In this document: positions 43,449-51,800 of the stretch, in pieces
Layout of the letters: each line of letters begins with the position of its first letter
How positions within the stretch are numbered: position 1 is the stretch's first letter
DNA from: Chloroflexus aurantiacus J-10-fl
GTDB lineage: Bacteria > Chloroflexota > Chloroflexia > Chloroflexales > Chloroflexaceae
Reading direction: 5' to 3'
Assembly: GCF_000018865.1 (NCBI RefSeq)
Contig: NC_010175.1
Location: forward strand, 248,001-312,000
Length of the DNA: 64,000 bases
Translations under genes and position numbers: made by a program
The notes under the pieces: generated by a model
What the model was told of the DNA's origin: nothing
The model's input: the letters and a program-made list of their open reading frames with translations, nothing else
The model's database searches: none

Positions 43449-45215
43449 ATGACGCCCGTTTCAGCTCATCGGCCCGATGTGCAGGCAGCGTTGCTGGCGA
43501 TGATCTATCGCTATCTCCCATTCCTCAACTGGCTGCGCCATTATCGTCGTGAACACCTGCCGAGCGATGTGGTTGCGGGCATTGTGACGGCGATCATGCT
43601 CATTCCCCAAAGCATGGCCTACGCTCAACTGGCCGGTCTGCCCCCACAGATCGGCCTCTATGCCTCTGTTGCACCACTCATTGTCTACGCGCTTCTCGGC
43701 ACCTCCGGCCAGCTCTCGGTCGGCCCTGTTGCCATCACCTCGCTCCTCGTGTTTAGCGGTGTCAGCAGTCTGGCCGAGCCAGGCAGCGCACGTTACATCC
43801 AGCTAGTGCTGTTACTGGCGTTCATGGTTGGTGCGATCAAGCTGACATTTGGTGTGCTCCGGTTGGGAGCGATCCTAAACTTTATTTCGCATCCAGTACT
43901 GACAGCGTTTACCAGTGCCTCCGCACTGATTATTGCTGTTGGTCAGCTCAAATATATTCTCGGCTACCGCATCGGCGGCGAACACATCCACGAGACCATC
44001 GGCCAGGCAATTGCCGGTTTAAGCCAGACGAATCTGGTCACACTGACCATCGGTCTGGTCAGCATTGGCCTCCTCGTCTTTTTCCGTCAGGGTTTACGGC
44101 CCCTGCTACGCCGGACAGGTCTCCCACCATTGGCGATCACGCTGATTGTAAGCGGCGCACCGCTGCTCACCGTCATCCTGGGCATCCTGGTCGCCCAAAC
44201 CCTCTTCCTGGATCAAACAGCCGGCATTGCGGTAGTAGGAGCAATTCCGGCGGGTCTCTCGCCAATCAGTGTACCGGCATTTTCCATGGCCGATGCGCAG
44301 GCGCTCCTGCCAACCGCCCTGACCATCGTGCTGGTCAGTGTCGTCGAGTCTATTGCGGTAGCGAAGGCCCTGGCCAGTAAACGCCGGCAGGCTATCGATC
44401 CCGATCAGGAACTGGTAGCACTGGGAGCTGCCAACATCACTGCCAGCTTCTTCAGCGGCTATCCGGTTACCGGTGGCTTTGCCCGCTCGGTGGTGAATGC
44501 ACAGGCCGGCGCCATCACCGGTCTGGCGTCACTCATCACTGCCCTCGGAATCGCGGTGATTCTGCTCTTCTTCACCCCAGTCTTCTACTATCTGCCGCAG
44601 GCAGTCCTGGCCGCCACTGTCATCGTCGCCGTTATCGGATTGGTCGATCTGCGTGAACCCCGCCGTATCTGGCGCACCAACCGTGGCGATGCCTTCACCT
44701 GGTTGATCACATTCCTGGCGGTCCTCACCCTGGGCATCGAGACCGGCATCTTCGTCGGAGTTGCCTCGGCGCTCATCCTCTACCTCTGGCGCACAAGCCG
44801 CCCTCATATCGCGATTGTGGGTCGGTTAGGTGACAGTGAAGTGTACCGCAACGTCGAACGGTATCAGGTCAAAACGTGGCCGCACGTAGTGGCAGTGCGG
44901 GTTGATGAGAGCCTCTACTTTGCCAATACCCGCTACCTCGAAAGTGCCCTGTTGCAGATTGTTGCTGAACGACCATCGGTAAAACACCTTGTGTTGATCG
45001 GCTCAGCGATTAACTTTATCGACTCCAGTGCACTCCATACGCTCGAACATCTCATTGACGAACTGCGCGATGCCGGCGTCGAATTCCATCTGGCCGACAT
45101 CAAAGGGCCGGTAATGGATCGGCTCAAGCAATCAGAATTGATTGACAAAATCGGTCACGACCATATTCATCTGACGACCCATACCGCTATGCTGGCATTG
45201 GGTTGCCAGGATTAG
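43449..45215 (+). CDS. SulP-family anion transporter with STAS domain
   Basis: A 588-residue membrane protein: SulP/SLC26 transport domain (LPSDVVAGIVTAIMLIPQSMAYAQLAGLPPQ... signature in the first helices; about 14 helices) and a C-terminal STAS domain (residues 470-585, with the NFIDSSALHTL loop). Family members carry sulfate, bicarbonate or other oxyanions. In this cluster it may remove or take up sulfite/sulfate made by persulfide oxidation, taking the place of the TauE exporter of similar operons; direction is not determinable. GGAGGGG precedes the ATG at 43449. Confidence 0.92.
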   Translation: MTPVSAHRPDVQAALLAMIYRYLPFLNWLRHYRREHLPSDVVAGIVTAIMLIPQSMAYAQLAGLPPQIGLYASVAPLIVYALLGTSGQLSVGPVAITSLLVFSGVSSLAEPGSARYIQLVLLLAFMVGAIKLTFGVLRLGAILNFISHPVLTAFTSASALIIAVGQLKYILGYRIGGEHIHETIGQAIAGLSQTNLVTLTIGLVSIGLLVFFRQGLRPLLRRTGLPPLAITLIVSGAPLLTVILGILVAQTLFLDQTAGIAVVGAIPAGLSPISVPAFSMADAQALLPTALTIVLVSVVESIAVAKALASKRRQAIDPDQELVALGAANITASFFSGYPVTGGFARSVVNAQAGAITGLASLITALGIAVILLFFTPVFYYLPQAVLAATVIVAVIGLVDLREPRRIWRTNRGDAFTWLITFLAVLTLGIETGIFVGVASALILYLWRTSRPHIAIVGRLGDSEVYRNVERYQVKTWPHVVAVRVDESLYFANTRYLESALLQIVAERPSVKHLVLIGSAINFIDSSALHTLEHLIDELRDAGVEFHLADIKGPVMDRLKQSELIDKIGHDHIHLTTHTAMLALGCQD

Positions 45216-45240
45216 CAGCTTATCAAAAGCACCACTCTGC

Positions 45241-45271
45241 GAGTGGGTGAAGGCAACACCTTCGCCCACTC
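45241..45271 (+). promoter_or_regulatory. Intercistronic hairpin between sulP and the rhodanese lipoprotein
   Basis: A 13-bp stem (one G-U pair) GAGTGGGTGAAGG / CCTTCGCCCACTC with a 5-nt loop. No T run follows; it may stabilise the upstream message or reduce readthrough. Confidence 0.5.
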
Positions 45272-45304
45272 ATTGAGTAGCTCTATGCCGAAAGGTTTTC
45301 GACC

Positions 45305-45715
45305 ATGAAATACCGTTTTCTGCTTCTGCTGATGATCGGCCTGGCATTATTAACTGCATGTGGTACCACCACTGCATCAACCTCGACCACCAGCACACCG
45401 GCGAACATTACCGTTGCCCGGCTGAAGAGCATGCTCGACCAGAACGAAACCTTCTTCCTGCTCGATGTACGCACACCCGCCGAATTTGTCCAGGATGGCC
45501 GGATCGCTCAGGCCACGCTCATCCCACTTCAGGAGCTTGAGCAACGGCTGAGTGAACTACCAACCGACAAAACCATCGTCTGTATCTGCCGTTCAGGAAA
45601 CCGCAGTTCAGTTGCCTGCAACCTCCTCAAAGAGCGCGGCTATCAGGCTATCAATGTGACCGGTGGGATGAATGAATGGAAGGCCGCCGGCTACCCGACG
45701 GTGTTCGGGCAGTAG
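45305..45715 (+). CDS. Rhodanese lipoprotein
   Basis: A 136-residue exported rhodanese. The signal peptide MKYRFLLLLMIGLALL ends in lipobox LTAC (Cys19), so the domain would face outside, tethered to the membrane. The active loop CICRSGNRSSVA and DVRTPAEFVQDGRIAQATLIP are intact. It could bring extracellular thiosulfate or polysulfide sulfur to the SulP side of the membrane. Its TAG stop codon is the first three bases of the TAGAAC terminus of a MITE-like element, so the insertion may have set the gene's end. Confidence 0.88.
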   Translation: MKYRFLLLLMIGLALLTACGTTTASTSTTSTPANITVARLKSMLDQNETFFLLDVRTPAEFVQDGRIAQATLIPLQELEQRLSELPTDKTIVCICRSGNRSSVACNLLKERGYQAINVTGGMNEWKAAGYPTVFGQ

Positions 45716-46025
45716 AACTCATAAAAGCTGTGCGGTCGTGTTACTAGACGGTCGCACAGGCGCATAGCGCTTACTAATTGCCACCTCTCAGGCTGCTGAT
45801 ATGGCAGCGAGGAGGGCTAACGAGCATCGCCAGAGCCATCGCTCGTTGGATTGGGTCATTACCCGCCTGTCATGCGCGTGTAGAAGCATTTGGAGTGCGG
45901 CAGCCGTGCTGCCGCGCCAGCCGTGCTTCGTGCCGAGAGTGTGTCACACGGTTGACCTTGCTGGTCACGGGGATGCTGTGGGTGCGCGTTACGATCATAG
46001 AGTCTGTCAGCAATGTATGAGACAC
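45713..46025 (+). mobile_element. MITE-like element, copy C (degraded)
   Basis: Begins TAGAACTCATAAAAGCTGTGC, related to the TIR of copies A and B with a short deletion. Shared blocks include GGCTGCTGATATGGCAGCGA, the palindrome at 45897-45915 and GGTCACGGGGATGC. The right terminus is not recognisable. Non-coding. Confidence 0.55.
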
Positions 46026-46035
46026 CTTACAGCAC

Positions 46036-46063
46036 AACAGGGTGTCCGTATGTGGACACCCTG
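46036..46063. terminator. Hairpin between convergent genes
   Basis: A perfect 11-bp stem ACAGGGTGTCC / GGACACCCTGT with a 6-nt loop, between the element and the convergent DUF35 gene. It lacks a T run, but the position suits a terminator for the mevalonate operon. Confidence 0.5.
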
Positions 46064-46089
46064 TCAGGAACACACGTGCGGCACTGAGG

Positions 46090-46485
46090 TTATACAAGGC
46101 GAGGGCGAAACTTATACCCGTACACCAAAACCCCATCTTCGCCAGAATCCATCAAACGGCGGGTAACCATCTCGACCGGCATACCGATTGCCAGATCGGC
46201 CTCATCACAGTCGGTCAACTGAGCCGTTACCAGCGGGCCTTCTTCCAGGCGCACCAGCGCAACCGGGTAGACCCCAAAACTGGCAAATCCTTCGGGAGCC
46301 TGTCGCAGCACGCTGAAGCTGTAGATTTCACCTCGCCCGCTCAACTGATACGGCTCCCAATCGTTCGGATCTTCGTCGAGCGCGGGTGGATGCGGCGGAA
46401 AACGAATCTCACCGGTATAACGGTGACGTTGTCCTTCGAGACGGTATCGCGGAACCCGATCCCGCCAGTGACGGGCTATCTTCAT
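46090..46485 (-). CDS. DUF35-family acyl-CoA-associated OB-fold protein
   Basis: About 131 residues of the DUF35 family (rubredoxin-like knuckle plus OB fold). The OB segment is GEIYSFSVLRQAPEGFASFGVYPVALVRLEEGPLVTAQL. In archaea a DUF35 protein bridges thiolase and HMG-CoA synthase and channels acetoacetyl-CoA, and its presence here in one operon with both supports that role. The zinc-binding Cys of the knuckle are absent: the N-terminal region has no Cys pair, so metal is unlikely. The ATG at 46485 has AGGAGGTC upstream and overlaps the preceding stop by 4 bases. Confidence 0.8.
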   Translation of the reverse strand: MKIARHWRDRVPRYRLEGQRHRYTGEIRFPPHPPALDEDPNDWEPYQLSGRGEIYSFSVLRQAPEGFASFGVYPVALVRLEEGPLVTAQLTDCDEADLAIGMPVEMVTRRLMDSGEDGVLVYGYKFRPRLV

Positions 46486-47108
46486 GGTGCCAGACCTCCT
46501 ATCAGGCCAACTATAGCAGCAAGGCCAACGGTAACACACAAGAACAGCAAAGTAATAACCAGCAGAATGATGGCAATGTAAAGCGCTTTCTGCGATGGCA
46601 GGTTCATGCCGGACTGGATTGCCAGATAGGTGAGATACACTCCATAAATGGAAAGACCGAGCAACAGAATATCGCCGACCAGTGGTATGACAGATACAAT
46701 GCTCTGAGCTACTGCCAGCGGTGACGAGAAGAGCGATAGGCCCCAGGCCAGCTCACCGAAGCTACCAGTACCGCCGAAAGCCCTGCCTAACAGATAGATG
46801 AAACCCCAAATAATAAGTGAACCGATAATCGTGCCGAAAATCCCTGCAAAGATAGCAATGATCGGATTACCCTGCTGAGCAATGGCCGCTTCAATGGCAT
46901 CAGGTGGCACACCTTGCGTCTCAAGTTGCGCACGCAACTCCCCAACTCGTAAAGGTGCTGTGATTGCAGCAAGGATACCGTTGATCACACTTGCAATGAC
47001 CGCATAGATCAACGCCCAGACCAGATTGTCACGCTCATGTTGCTCGAACGACTGAACCGACGGACGGGTAAGTACGGCGATGCTGCCATTGACCATTTCC
47101 TGAATCAC
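46482..47108 (-). CDS. Yip1-family membrane protein
   Basis: A 208-residue membrane protein with five predicted helices and the YIP1 fold: a cytoplasmic start (MVNGSIAVLTRPSVQSFEQHERD), then helices around VWALIYAVIASVINGILAA and IIGSLIIWGFIYLLGRAFGG. Start is a GTG at 47108 with AGGAGC upstream. It lies between thiolase-like and DUF35 genes, coupled to DUF35 by a 4-base overlap. No known role in isoprenoid synthesis; it may be a passenger, or may tie the enzymes to the membrane. The latter is speculation. Confidence 0.78.
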   Translation of the reverse strand: MIQEMVNGSIAVLTRPSVQSFEQHERDNLVWALIYAVIASVINGILAAITAPLRVGELRAQLETQGVPPDAIEAAIAQQGNPIIAIFAGIFGTIIGSLIIWGFIYLLGRAFGGTGSFGELAWGLSLFSSPLAVAQSIVSVIPLVGDILLLGLSIYGVYLTYLAIQSGMNLPSQKALYIAIILLVITLLFLCVTVGLAAIVGLIGGLAP

Positions 47109-47185
47109 GGGAGCGCTCCTTGGTTACAACAGGCGGAAAACAACCTTATTGTACCTGACGCAACCATTTCTGTGAAGGGGTGAAC

Positions 47186-48352
47186 TTACGATTCGCGAAT
47201 CAGAACATGGCTGACAGCAGTCGCCCCGATCCCGCCGAGTGACTGGCTCAGACCAATCCGGGCATTGCTCACCTGGGTCGGGCCGGCCTGCCCACTAAGC
47301 TGGCGAGTCAGTTCGATCACCTGATAGACCCCACTGGCGCCGCCCACATCACCGCGTGCTTTGTAACCGCCGAAGGTAGCAATTGGCGTCTTCCCGGTTG
47401 GGGTGATTGCGCCCTCGGCTGCATAGCGCGGTGCTGTTCCAGGTTCGTAGCAGCCAATTGCCTCTAAGGCAAGGGTGGCGGCAATTCCGTGCGGATCGGT
47501 CAATTCCCACACCTGCACATCACCAACACCCAGATGCGCCCGGCCAAGTGCAATATGGGCACTCGCCCGCGCTGCACTCAAGTCGAGCGGATTTCGCCGC
47601 CGATGGAGCGCCGGATGATCGGTGGCAACAGCCGAACCGGCAATGCGAATCCGTGGGCGGTCGAGTTCACGGGCAATCTGCTCACCCACAACGATCAGCG
47701 CAGCAGCACCGTCGGCCAGCGTACTGCAATCGAGCATGTTCAACGGTGAAGCGATCTGGGCGGCTTTCCGATATTTATTCGCATCAATCGCAAAGCGGTA
47801 CAGCGCCAGCGGGTTGTGCACACCGTTGGCGTGAGCATTGATCGGAAACGGCGCAAATGCATCGGCGGTATAGCCATACTCGTGCATATACCGGCGCATC
47901 AGCATCGCCCATTGTGCCGTCAATGTCACCCCGTGCAACGCCTCTTCAGTGCTGTCGGCAGCCATTGCCTGCGCAGCCTCGATCTCATCTTCGAGATGAT
48001 CGGTGACCTTATCAACCCCGATCACGAGTGCCACCGCCACGCCGTTTTGCACGGCCTGCACCGCCTGGTACAACGCCAGCGCCCCACTGGCACCAGCCGC
48101 CTCAACTCGATATGCCGGAATCGACGGTGACAGCCCCAGGATGCTGGCCAGATACGCACCAGCCTGGCTTTGACCGTAGAGTTCCTCGCTGAAGGCACTG
48201 CCAACATAGAGCGCTCCAATCTGATGCGGAGCAATCTCTGGCGCACTCGCCAGTGCCGCCCGCGCTGCCTCACTCACCAGATCGGCCAGCCCACGGCGAT
48301 AATGTTCGCCAACGGCGGTTGCCCCTATCCCTGCAATATAGACATTGGTCAT
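47186..48352 (-). CDS. Thiolase-superfamily protein lacking the usual catalytic Cys and His
   Basis: A 388-residue SCP-x/archaeal-type thiolase by fold. In active members a Cys sits in the VExACASG loop; here the loop is YRVEAAGASGAL, with Gly encoded by GGT where TGT would give Cys. The C-terminal GHP motif (His) is also changed: GGYKARGDVGGASGVYQ has Asp-Val. So Claisen condensation by the normal mechanism is unlikely. It sits 18 bp after HMG-CoA synthase and upstream of DUF35, the position of acetoacetyl-CoA thiolase in archaeal mevalonate operons. It may be a structural partner of the complex, or a thioesterase-like or other variant. The name thiolase describes the fold only. Confidence 0.82.
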   Translation of the reverse strand: MTNVYIAGIGATAVGEHYRRGLADLVSEAARAALASAPEIAPHQIGALYVGSAFSEELYGQSQAGAYLASILGLSPSIPAYRVEAAGASGALALYQAVQAVQNGVAVALVIGVDKVTDHLEDEIEAAQAMAADSTEEALHGVTLTAQWAMLMRRYMHEYGYTADAFAPFPINAHANGVHNPLALYRFAIDANKYRKAAQIASPLNMLDCSTLADGAAALIVVGEQIARELDRPRIRIAGSAVATDHPALHRRRNPLDLSAARASAHIALGRAHLGVGDVQVWELTDPHGIAATLALEAIGCYEPGTAPRYAAEGAITPTGKTPIATFGGYKARGDVGGASGVYQVIELTRQLSGQAGPTQVSNARIGLSQSLGGIGATAVSHVLIRES

Positions 48353-48370
48353 TGTTGCACTCCTGATAGA

Positions 48371-49420
48371 CTATCCCATCACCAGCTTACCGCGCCACTT
48401 CGCATAGATGGCGTAATCAATCATCACTGCCCGTTGCAGGTAGGCCGCGACAAGCGGTGCCCGCTCACGACGTTCCAGAACGGCTTCGGTAACAGTAAGT
48501 GCATAGGCATCGGAACCGGCCCCACTGCCGTAGGTCGTCATAAAAATCGTCTCACCCGGTTGGGCCACATCGAGGATAGCGCAGAGACCAAGCAGCGCTG
48601 CCCCGGAATAGGTGTTACCGATCTGAGGGCTGAGCAAGCCGGGGGCAATCTGTTTATCGGTGAAACCCAGGCGTTTGGCAACCGCTTGCGGAAACTTGGC
48701 ATTGGGTTGATGAAAGACGGCATAGGTGAAATCGGCTGCGGTGCGGTTGAGATGGCGTAACAATTCGGTAGCTGCTGACTGAATCTGATGGAAGTAAGCC
48801 GGTTCGCCGGTGAAGCGATTACCGTGCACCGGGTAGGGCCGATCGGCGCGACGGTAAAAGTCGGGCGTATCGGTCACGTATGACAACGTGGCATCAATGG
48901 TTGCCAGCGCCTCGCTGGCCGGACCAACGATCAACGCTGCGGCACCGGCGGAAGCAGTGTATTCCAGCGCATCACCGGGGCGGCCCTGCGCTGTATCGGC
49001 GCCGACGGCCAGCGCATAGCGTTGCATACCACTGCCAACCAGCGCCATCGCTGCGGTCAGCGCTTCAGAACCGGCTTTGCAGGCAAACTCCCAGTCAGCG
49101 GCGCTTACCCAGGGGCCGGCCCCCAGCGCATCGGCAACCACCGTCCCTGAAGGTTTCACGCTGTACGGATGGCTCTCACTACCGATCCAGACTGCACCCA
49201 ACGCCGTCGCCGGGATGGCGGCCCGGGCCAGCGCATTGCGAGCCGCTTCAATAGACATCGTAATCGTATCTTCGTCAGGACCCGGAACACTCTTCGCCTC
49301 GATTGGCGTTCCACTCTGCCCATCAGTCCAGACCCGGGCGATCTCGCGGGCAGCAATCCGGTACCGCGGGATATAGGCACCGTAGCCGACAATACCGACA
49401 GGATGCTGTGGTTTCATCAT
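48371..49420 (-). CDS. Hydroxymethylglutaryl-CoA synthase, archaeal type
   Basis: Condenses acetyl-CoA with acetoacetyl-CoA to HMG-CoA, 349 residues (archaeal length). The opening VGIVGYGAYIPRYRI, catalytic Cys in WEFACKAGSEALTAAM, and His in VFHQPNAKFPQAVAKRLGF are intact. The acidic general base region is near IGSESHPYSVKPSG. The start MMKPQHPVG at 49420 has GGAG about 10 bases upstream. It is second in the operon after HMG-CoA reductase, with an 18-bp gap to the thiolase-like gene. Confidence 0.92.
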   Translation of the reverse strand: MMKPQHPVGIVGYGAYIPRYRIAAREIARVWTDGQSGTPIEAKSVPGPDEDTITMSIEAARNALARAAIPATALGAVWIGSESHPYSVKPSGTVVADALGAGPWVSAADWEFACKAGSEALTAAMALVGSGMQRYALAVGADTAQGRPGDALEYTASAGAAALIVGPASEALATIDATLSYVTDTPDFYRRADRPYPVHGNRFTGEPAYFHQIQSAATELLRHLNRTAADFTYAVFHQPNAKFPQAVAKRLGFTDKQIAPGLLSPQIGNTYSGAALLGLCAILDVAQPGETIFMTTYGSGAGSDAYALTVTEAVLERRERAPLVAAYLQRAVMIDYAIYAKWRGKLVMG

Positions 49421-49581
49421 GAACTGTACTCCATGCAGATGTCAGGCATACCCAGACCGGCTCGCCTTCCGCAGGCGAACCAATACGTACCGAATCCTCA
49501 TCTGTTATCGGGAAACAGAGAGTCCCTTCACCGGCCAACCTGCCGGTGAACACAGGCGCATCATCACGCTGTTGGTGTCGG

Positions 49582-49604
49582 GGCGGCCTGCAGAACAGGC
49601 CGCC
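49582..49604 (-). promoter_or_regulatory. Intercistronic hairpin between mvaA and HMG-CoA synthase
   Basis: A perfect 9-bp stem GGCGGCCTG / CAGGCCGCC with a 5-nt loop, 13 bp after the mvaA stop. No T run, so it may be a partial terminator or stability element within the operon. Confidence 0.45.
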
Positions 49605-49616
49605 AGAGGTATCACA

Positions 49617-50936
49617 TTAGTTGTGCGTGGGGTTACCTATCGTGCGCCCTTCGAGTTCGGCAATGATCTCTTCAGCACGCGCCAGTTTGATATTCCGCTC
49701 GGCGACCATGCGCCGGGCAACTTCATCAACCAGGGTACCACTGGCACCGGCAGCCATCGCGATCTGGCGGGCATGCAGGCTCATATGTCCCTGTTGAATA
49801 CCCTCACAGGCCAGAGCACGCATCGCCGCCAGATTATTCGCCAGACCGGCAGCGACACAGACCTCGGCCAGTTCAGCAGCGCTACGCACACCGAGCAGTT
49901 TCAACGCGGCCTGGGCGGTGGGATGGACTTTGGTTGCGCCACCCACGATCCCTACCGCCAGCGGCATTTCGAGCGTACCAACCAGGTCACCCTGCGCATC
50001 ACGCTCCCAATGGGAGAGTGACGTATAGTGACCATTGCGGCTGGCGTAGGCATGCGCACCCGCCTCTACCGCACGCCAGTCGTTACCGGTTGCGACCAGC
50101 ACCGGGTCAATGCCGTTCATAATGCCCTTGTTGTGGGTTGCCGCCCGATAGGGATCGACCGCAGCAAACGCATAGGCCCAGAGAATGCCTTCAACAACCT
50201 CTTCGCCACTCAAACCATCGCGGGCCAGCGATGCTGCCGGCACCACACAACGGGCACGAGCCAGCCGACGGTCGGTCAGATTCGAGAGAATGCGCAGATA
50301 GACCTTACCACCGGTCATCTCGGCCAGCAGCGGTGCGACCGCCTCGGCCATCGTATTCACCGCGTTGGCACCCATCGCATCGCGGCAATCGATAATCAAA
50401 TGCACAACCAGCATCGGCCCCATCGGGCTGGTGGGGAAGAATCGTACCTCAACATCGCGTGCTCCGCCACCCAGACTGACCAGCGAACGACTTTGCGCAT
50501 TGGCCAGGGCAAGAATCTCTTCCTTACGCGACAAAATCGTTTGCCGGGCCTGATCGGGGTCGCGAACATTGACCAACTGCACCTGACCGATCATCAGTGG
50601 TTCGGTACTGCTCGTCTCAAACCCACCCCCGTCTCGCACCATCCGCGCCGCGTAGCTGGCCCCGGCCACAATTGACGGCTCTTCAACCACCATCGGAATC
50701 AGATAATCACGGCCATTGATACGGAAGTTGGTCGCGATACCGAGCGGCAGATTATAGGTACCGATCACATTCTCAATCATTTTATCGGCACGCTCAATCG
50801 TGAGCGCACCACCATGGCCGCCGTGCAAGGCGCGTAAGTCTTCATCGACTAATCCATCAAAGGATTTCACCATTTGCAGTCGCTCAAATGGATTAAGCTG
50901 ATAAAACCCTTGTAAGCGAGAACTCTTAGTCCCCAT
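49617..50936 (-). CDS. mvaA: HMG-CoA reductase, class II
   Basis: Reduces HMG-CoA to mevalonate (or the reverse), about 439 residues. Class II signatures: [29 protein letters not shown] (catalytic Asp), THNKGIMNG (Lys) and [15 protein letters not shown] (His). I use the ATG at 50936 because AAGGAGGCG lies upstream; the frame extends to 51020. It is the promoter-proximal gene of the operon mvaA - HMG-CoA synthase - thiolase-like - Yip1 - DUF35. Chloroflexus is known to make isoprenoids by the mevalonate route, so the biosynthetic direction is likely. Confidence 0.94.
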   Translation of the reverse strand: MGTKSSRLQGFYQLNPFERLQMVKSFDGLVDEDLRALHGGHGGALTIERADKMIENVIGTYNLPLGIATNFRINGRDYLIPMVVEEPSIVAGASYAARMVRDGGGFETSSTEPLMIGQVQLVNVRDPDQARQTILSRKEEILALANAQSRSLVSLGGGARDVEVRFFPTSPMGPMLVVHLIIDCRDAMGANAVNTMAEAVAPLLAEMTGGKVYLRILSNLTDRRLARARCVVPAASLARDGLSGEEVVEGILWAYAFAAVDPYRAATHNKGIMNGIDPVLVATGNDWRAVEAGAHAYASRNGHYTSLSHWERDAQGDLVGTLEMPLAVGIVGGATKVHPTAQAALKLLGVRSAAELAEVCVAAGLANNLAAMRALACEGIQQGHMSLHARQIAMAAGASGTLVDEVARRMVAERNIKLARAEEIIAELEGRTIGNPTHN

Positions 50937-51104
50937 ATGAGGACGCCTCCTTCTCTCAATATATATTTGTCTTCCGCTGTTACGATACCACGACAATAGT
51001 CGCGAAATGGTTAACAACAACTGTCAAAACCTATCATACGCCTGTCTGGCTGCTGTCATGAGAGCTATACCGTGCGTATGTTGACGTATGGTACAATAGA
51101 GTAC

Positions 51105-51800
51105 GTGATATACAAACGTCTGTTCGCATTCATCATAAGCCTGTTCTACCTGAGCGCCTGTGCAACAACGCCATTGCCGCCGCTCTTATCTGACCTGCTC
51201 ACCCGCTCGCCGTCTGGCACGCAGGAGATGATCGCTTTTCTCTACTATGATGAACAGGGGGCGCGGCTGGTGAGCAGTCTGAGTGTCAGTGCGGATCGTC
51301 CGTTGCCACTCGACCCACCTGAGCGCCAGGTCTGGATCGGTGGTCTCGATCCACCGGCTGACATACCGCTGACCAATGAAGCTGGCGTGCAATATGGGCT
51401 GGTCATCGCCCAGGGAAACTGGCAATCTGCCGGCAACTACGGGCCAGGCGGACAATGGCCCTATACCCTCGTCACGCCATCGTTTCAATCCATCACCCCA
51501 GATAGAGTCGAACTGGCGCAACTCTTCAATGACAACCGCTACGAAGGACGCCTGGTGCAGATGAGAGCTGCACTGTTGCTGGCTGATGGTACCAGTTTAC
51601 TGGTCGACTCCATCGGGGCTGGCGGTATTCCGGCGGCCGGTGCCCGCCAGGTCAAACTTTTGCATGGTGAGAGTGATCAAGCAGCTTTGAGCCAATTACA
51701 GGCCAGGGGCAACGTGCGCTACGGTTACGTTGACGTGATCGGTGTCTGGCGGCAGGGGCGACTGGAGCCACTCCTGATCAGACCGCTGCCGTCAGAATAG
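51105..51800 (+). CDS. Putative lipoprotein, function unknown
   Basis: About 232 residues. Using the GTG at 51105 gives MIYKRLFAFIISLFYLSAC, a tidy lipoprotein signal with lipobox LSAC; the frame starts upstream at a GTG at 51072 or an ATG at 51078. The mature part is beta-rich (FLYYDEQGARLVSSLSV, PADIPLTNEAGVQYGLVIAQGNW) with two similar halves, perhaps an immunoglobulin-like or OB-like domain, but no family is recognised. Its end overlaps the histidine kinase gene by 23 bp in convergent orientation. Confidence 0.7.
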   Translation: MIYKRLFAFIISLFYLSACATTPLPPLLSDLLTRSPSGTQEMIAFLYYDEQGARLVSSLSVSADRPLPLDPPERQVWIGGLDPPADIPLTNEAGVQYGLVIAQGNWQSAGNYGPGGQWPYTLVTPSFQSITPDRVELAQLFNDNRYEGRLVQMRAALLLADGTSLLVDSIGAGGIPAAGARQVKLLHGESDQAALSQLQARGNVRYGYVDVIGVWRQGRLEPLLIRPLPSE

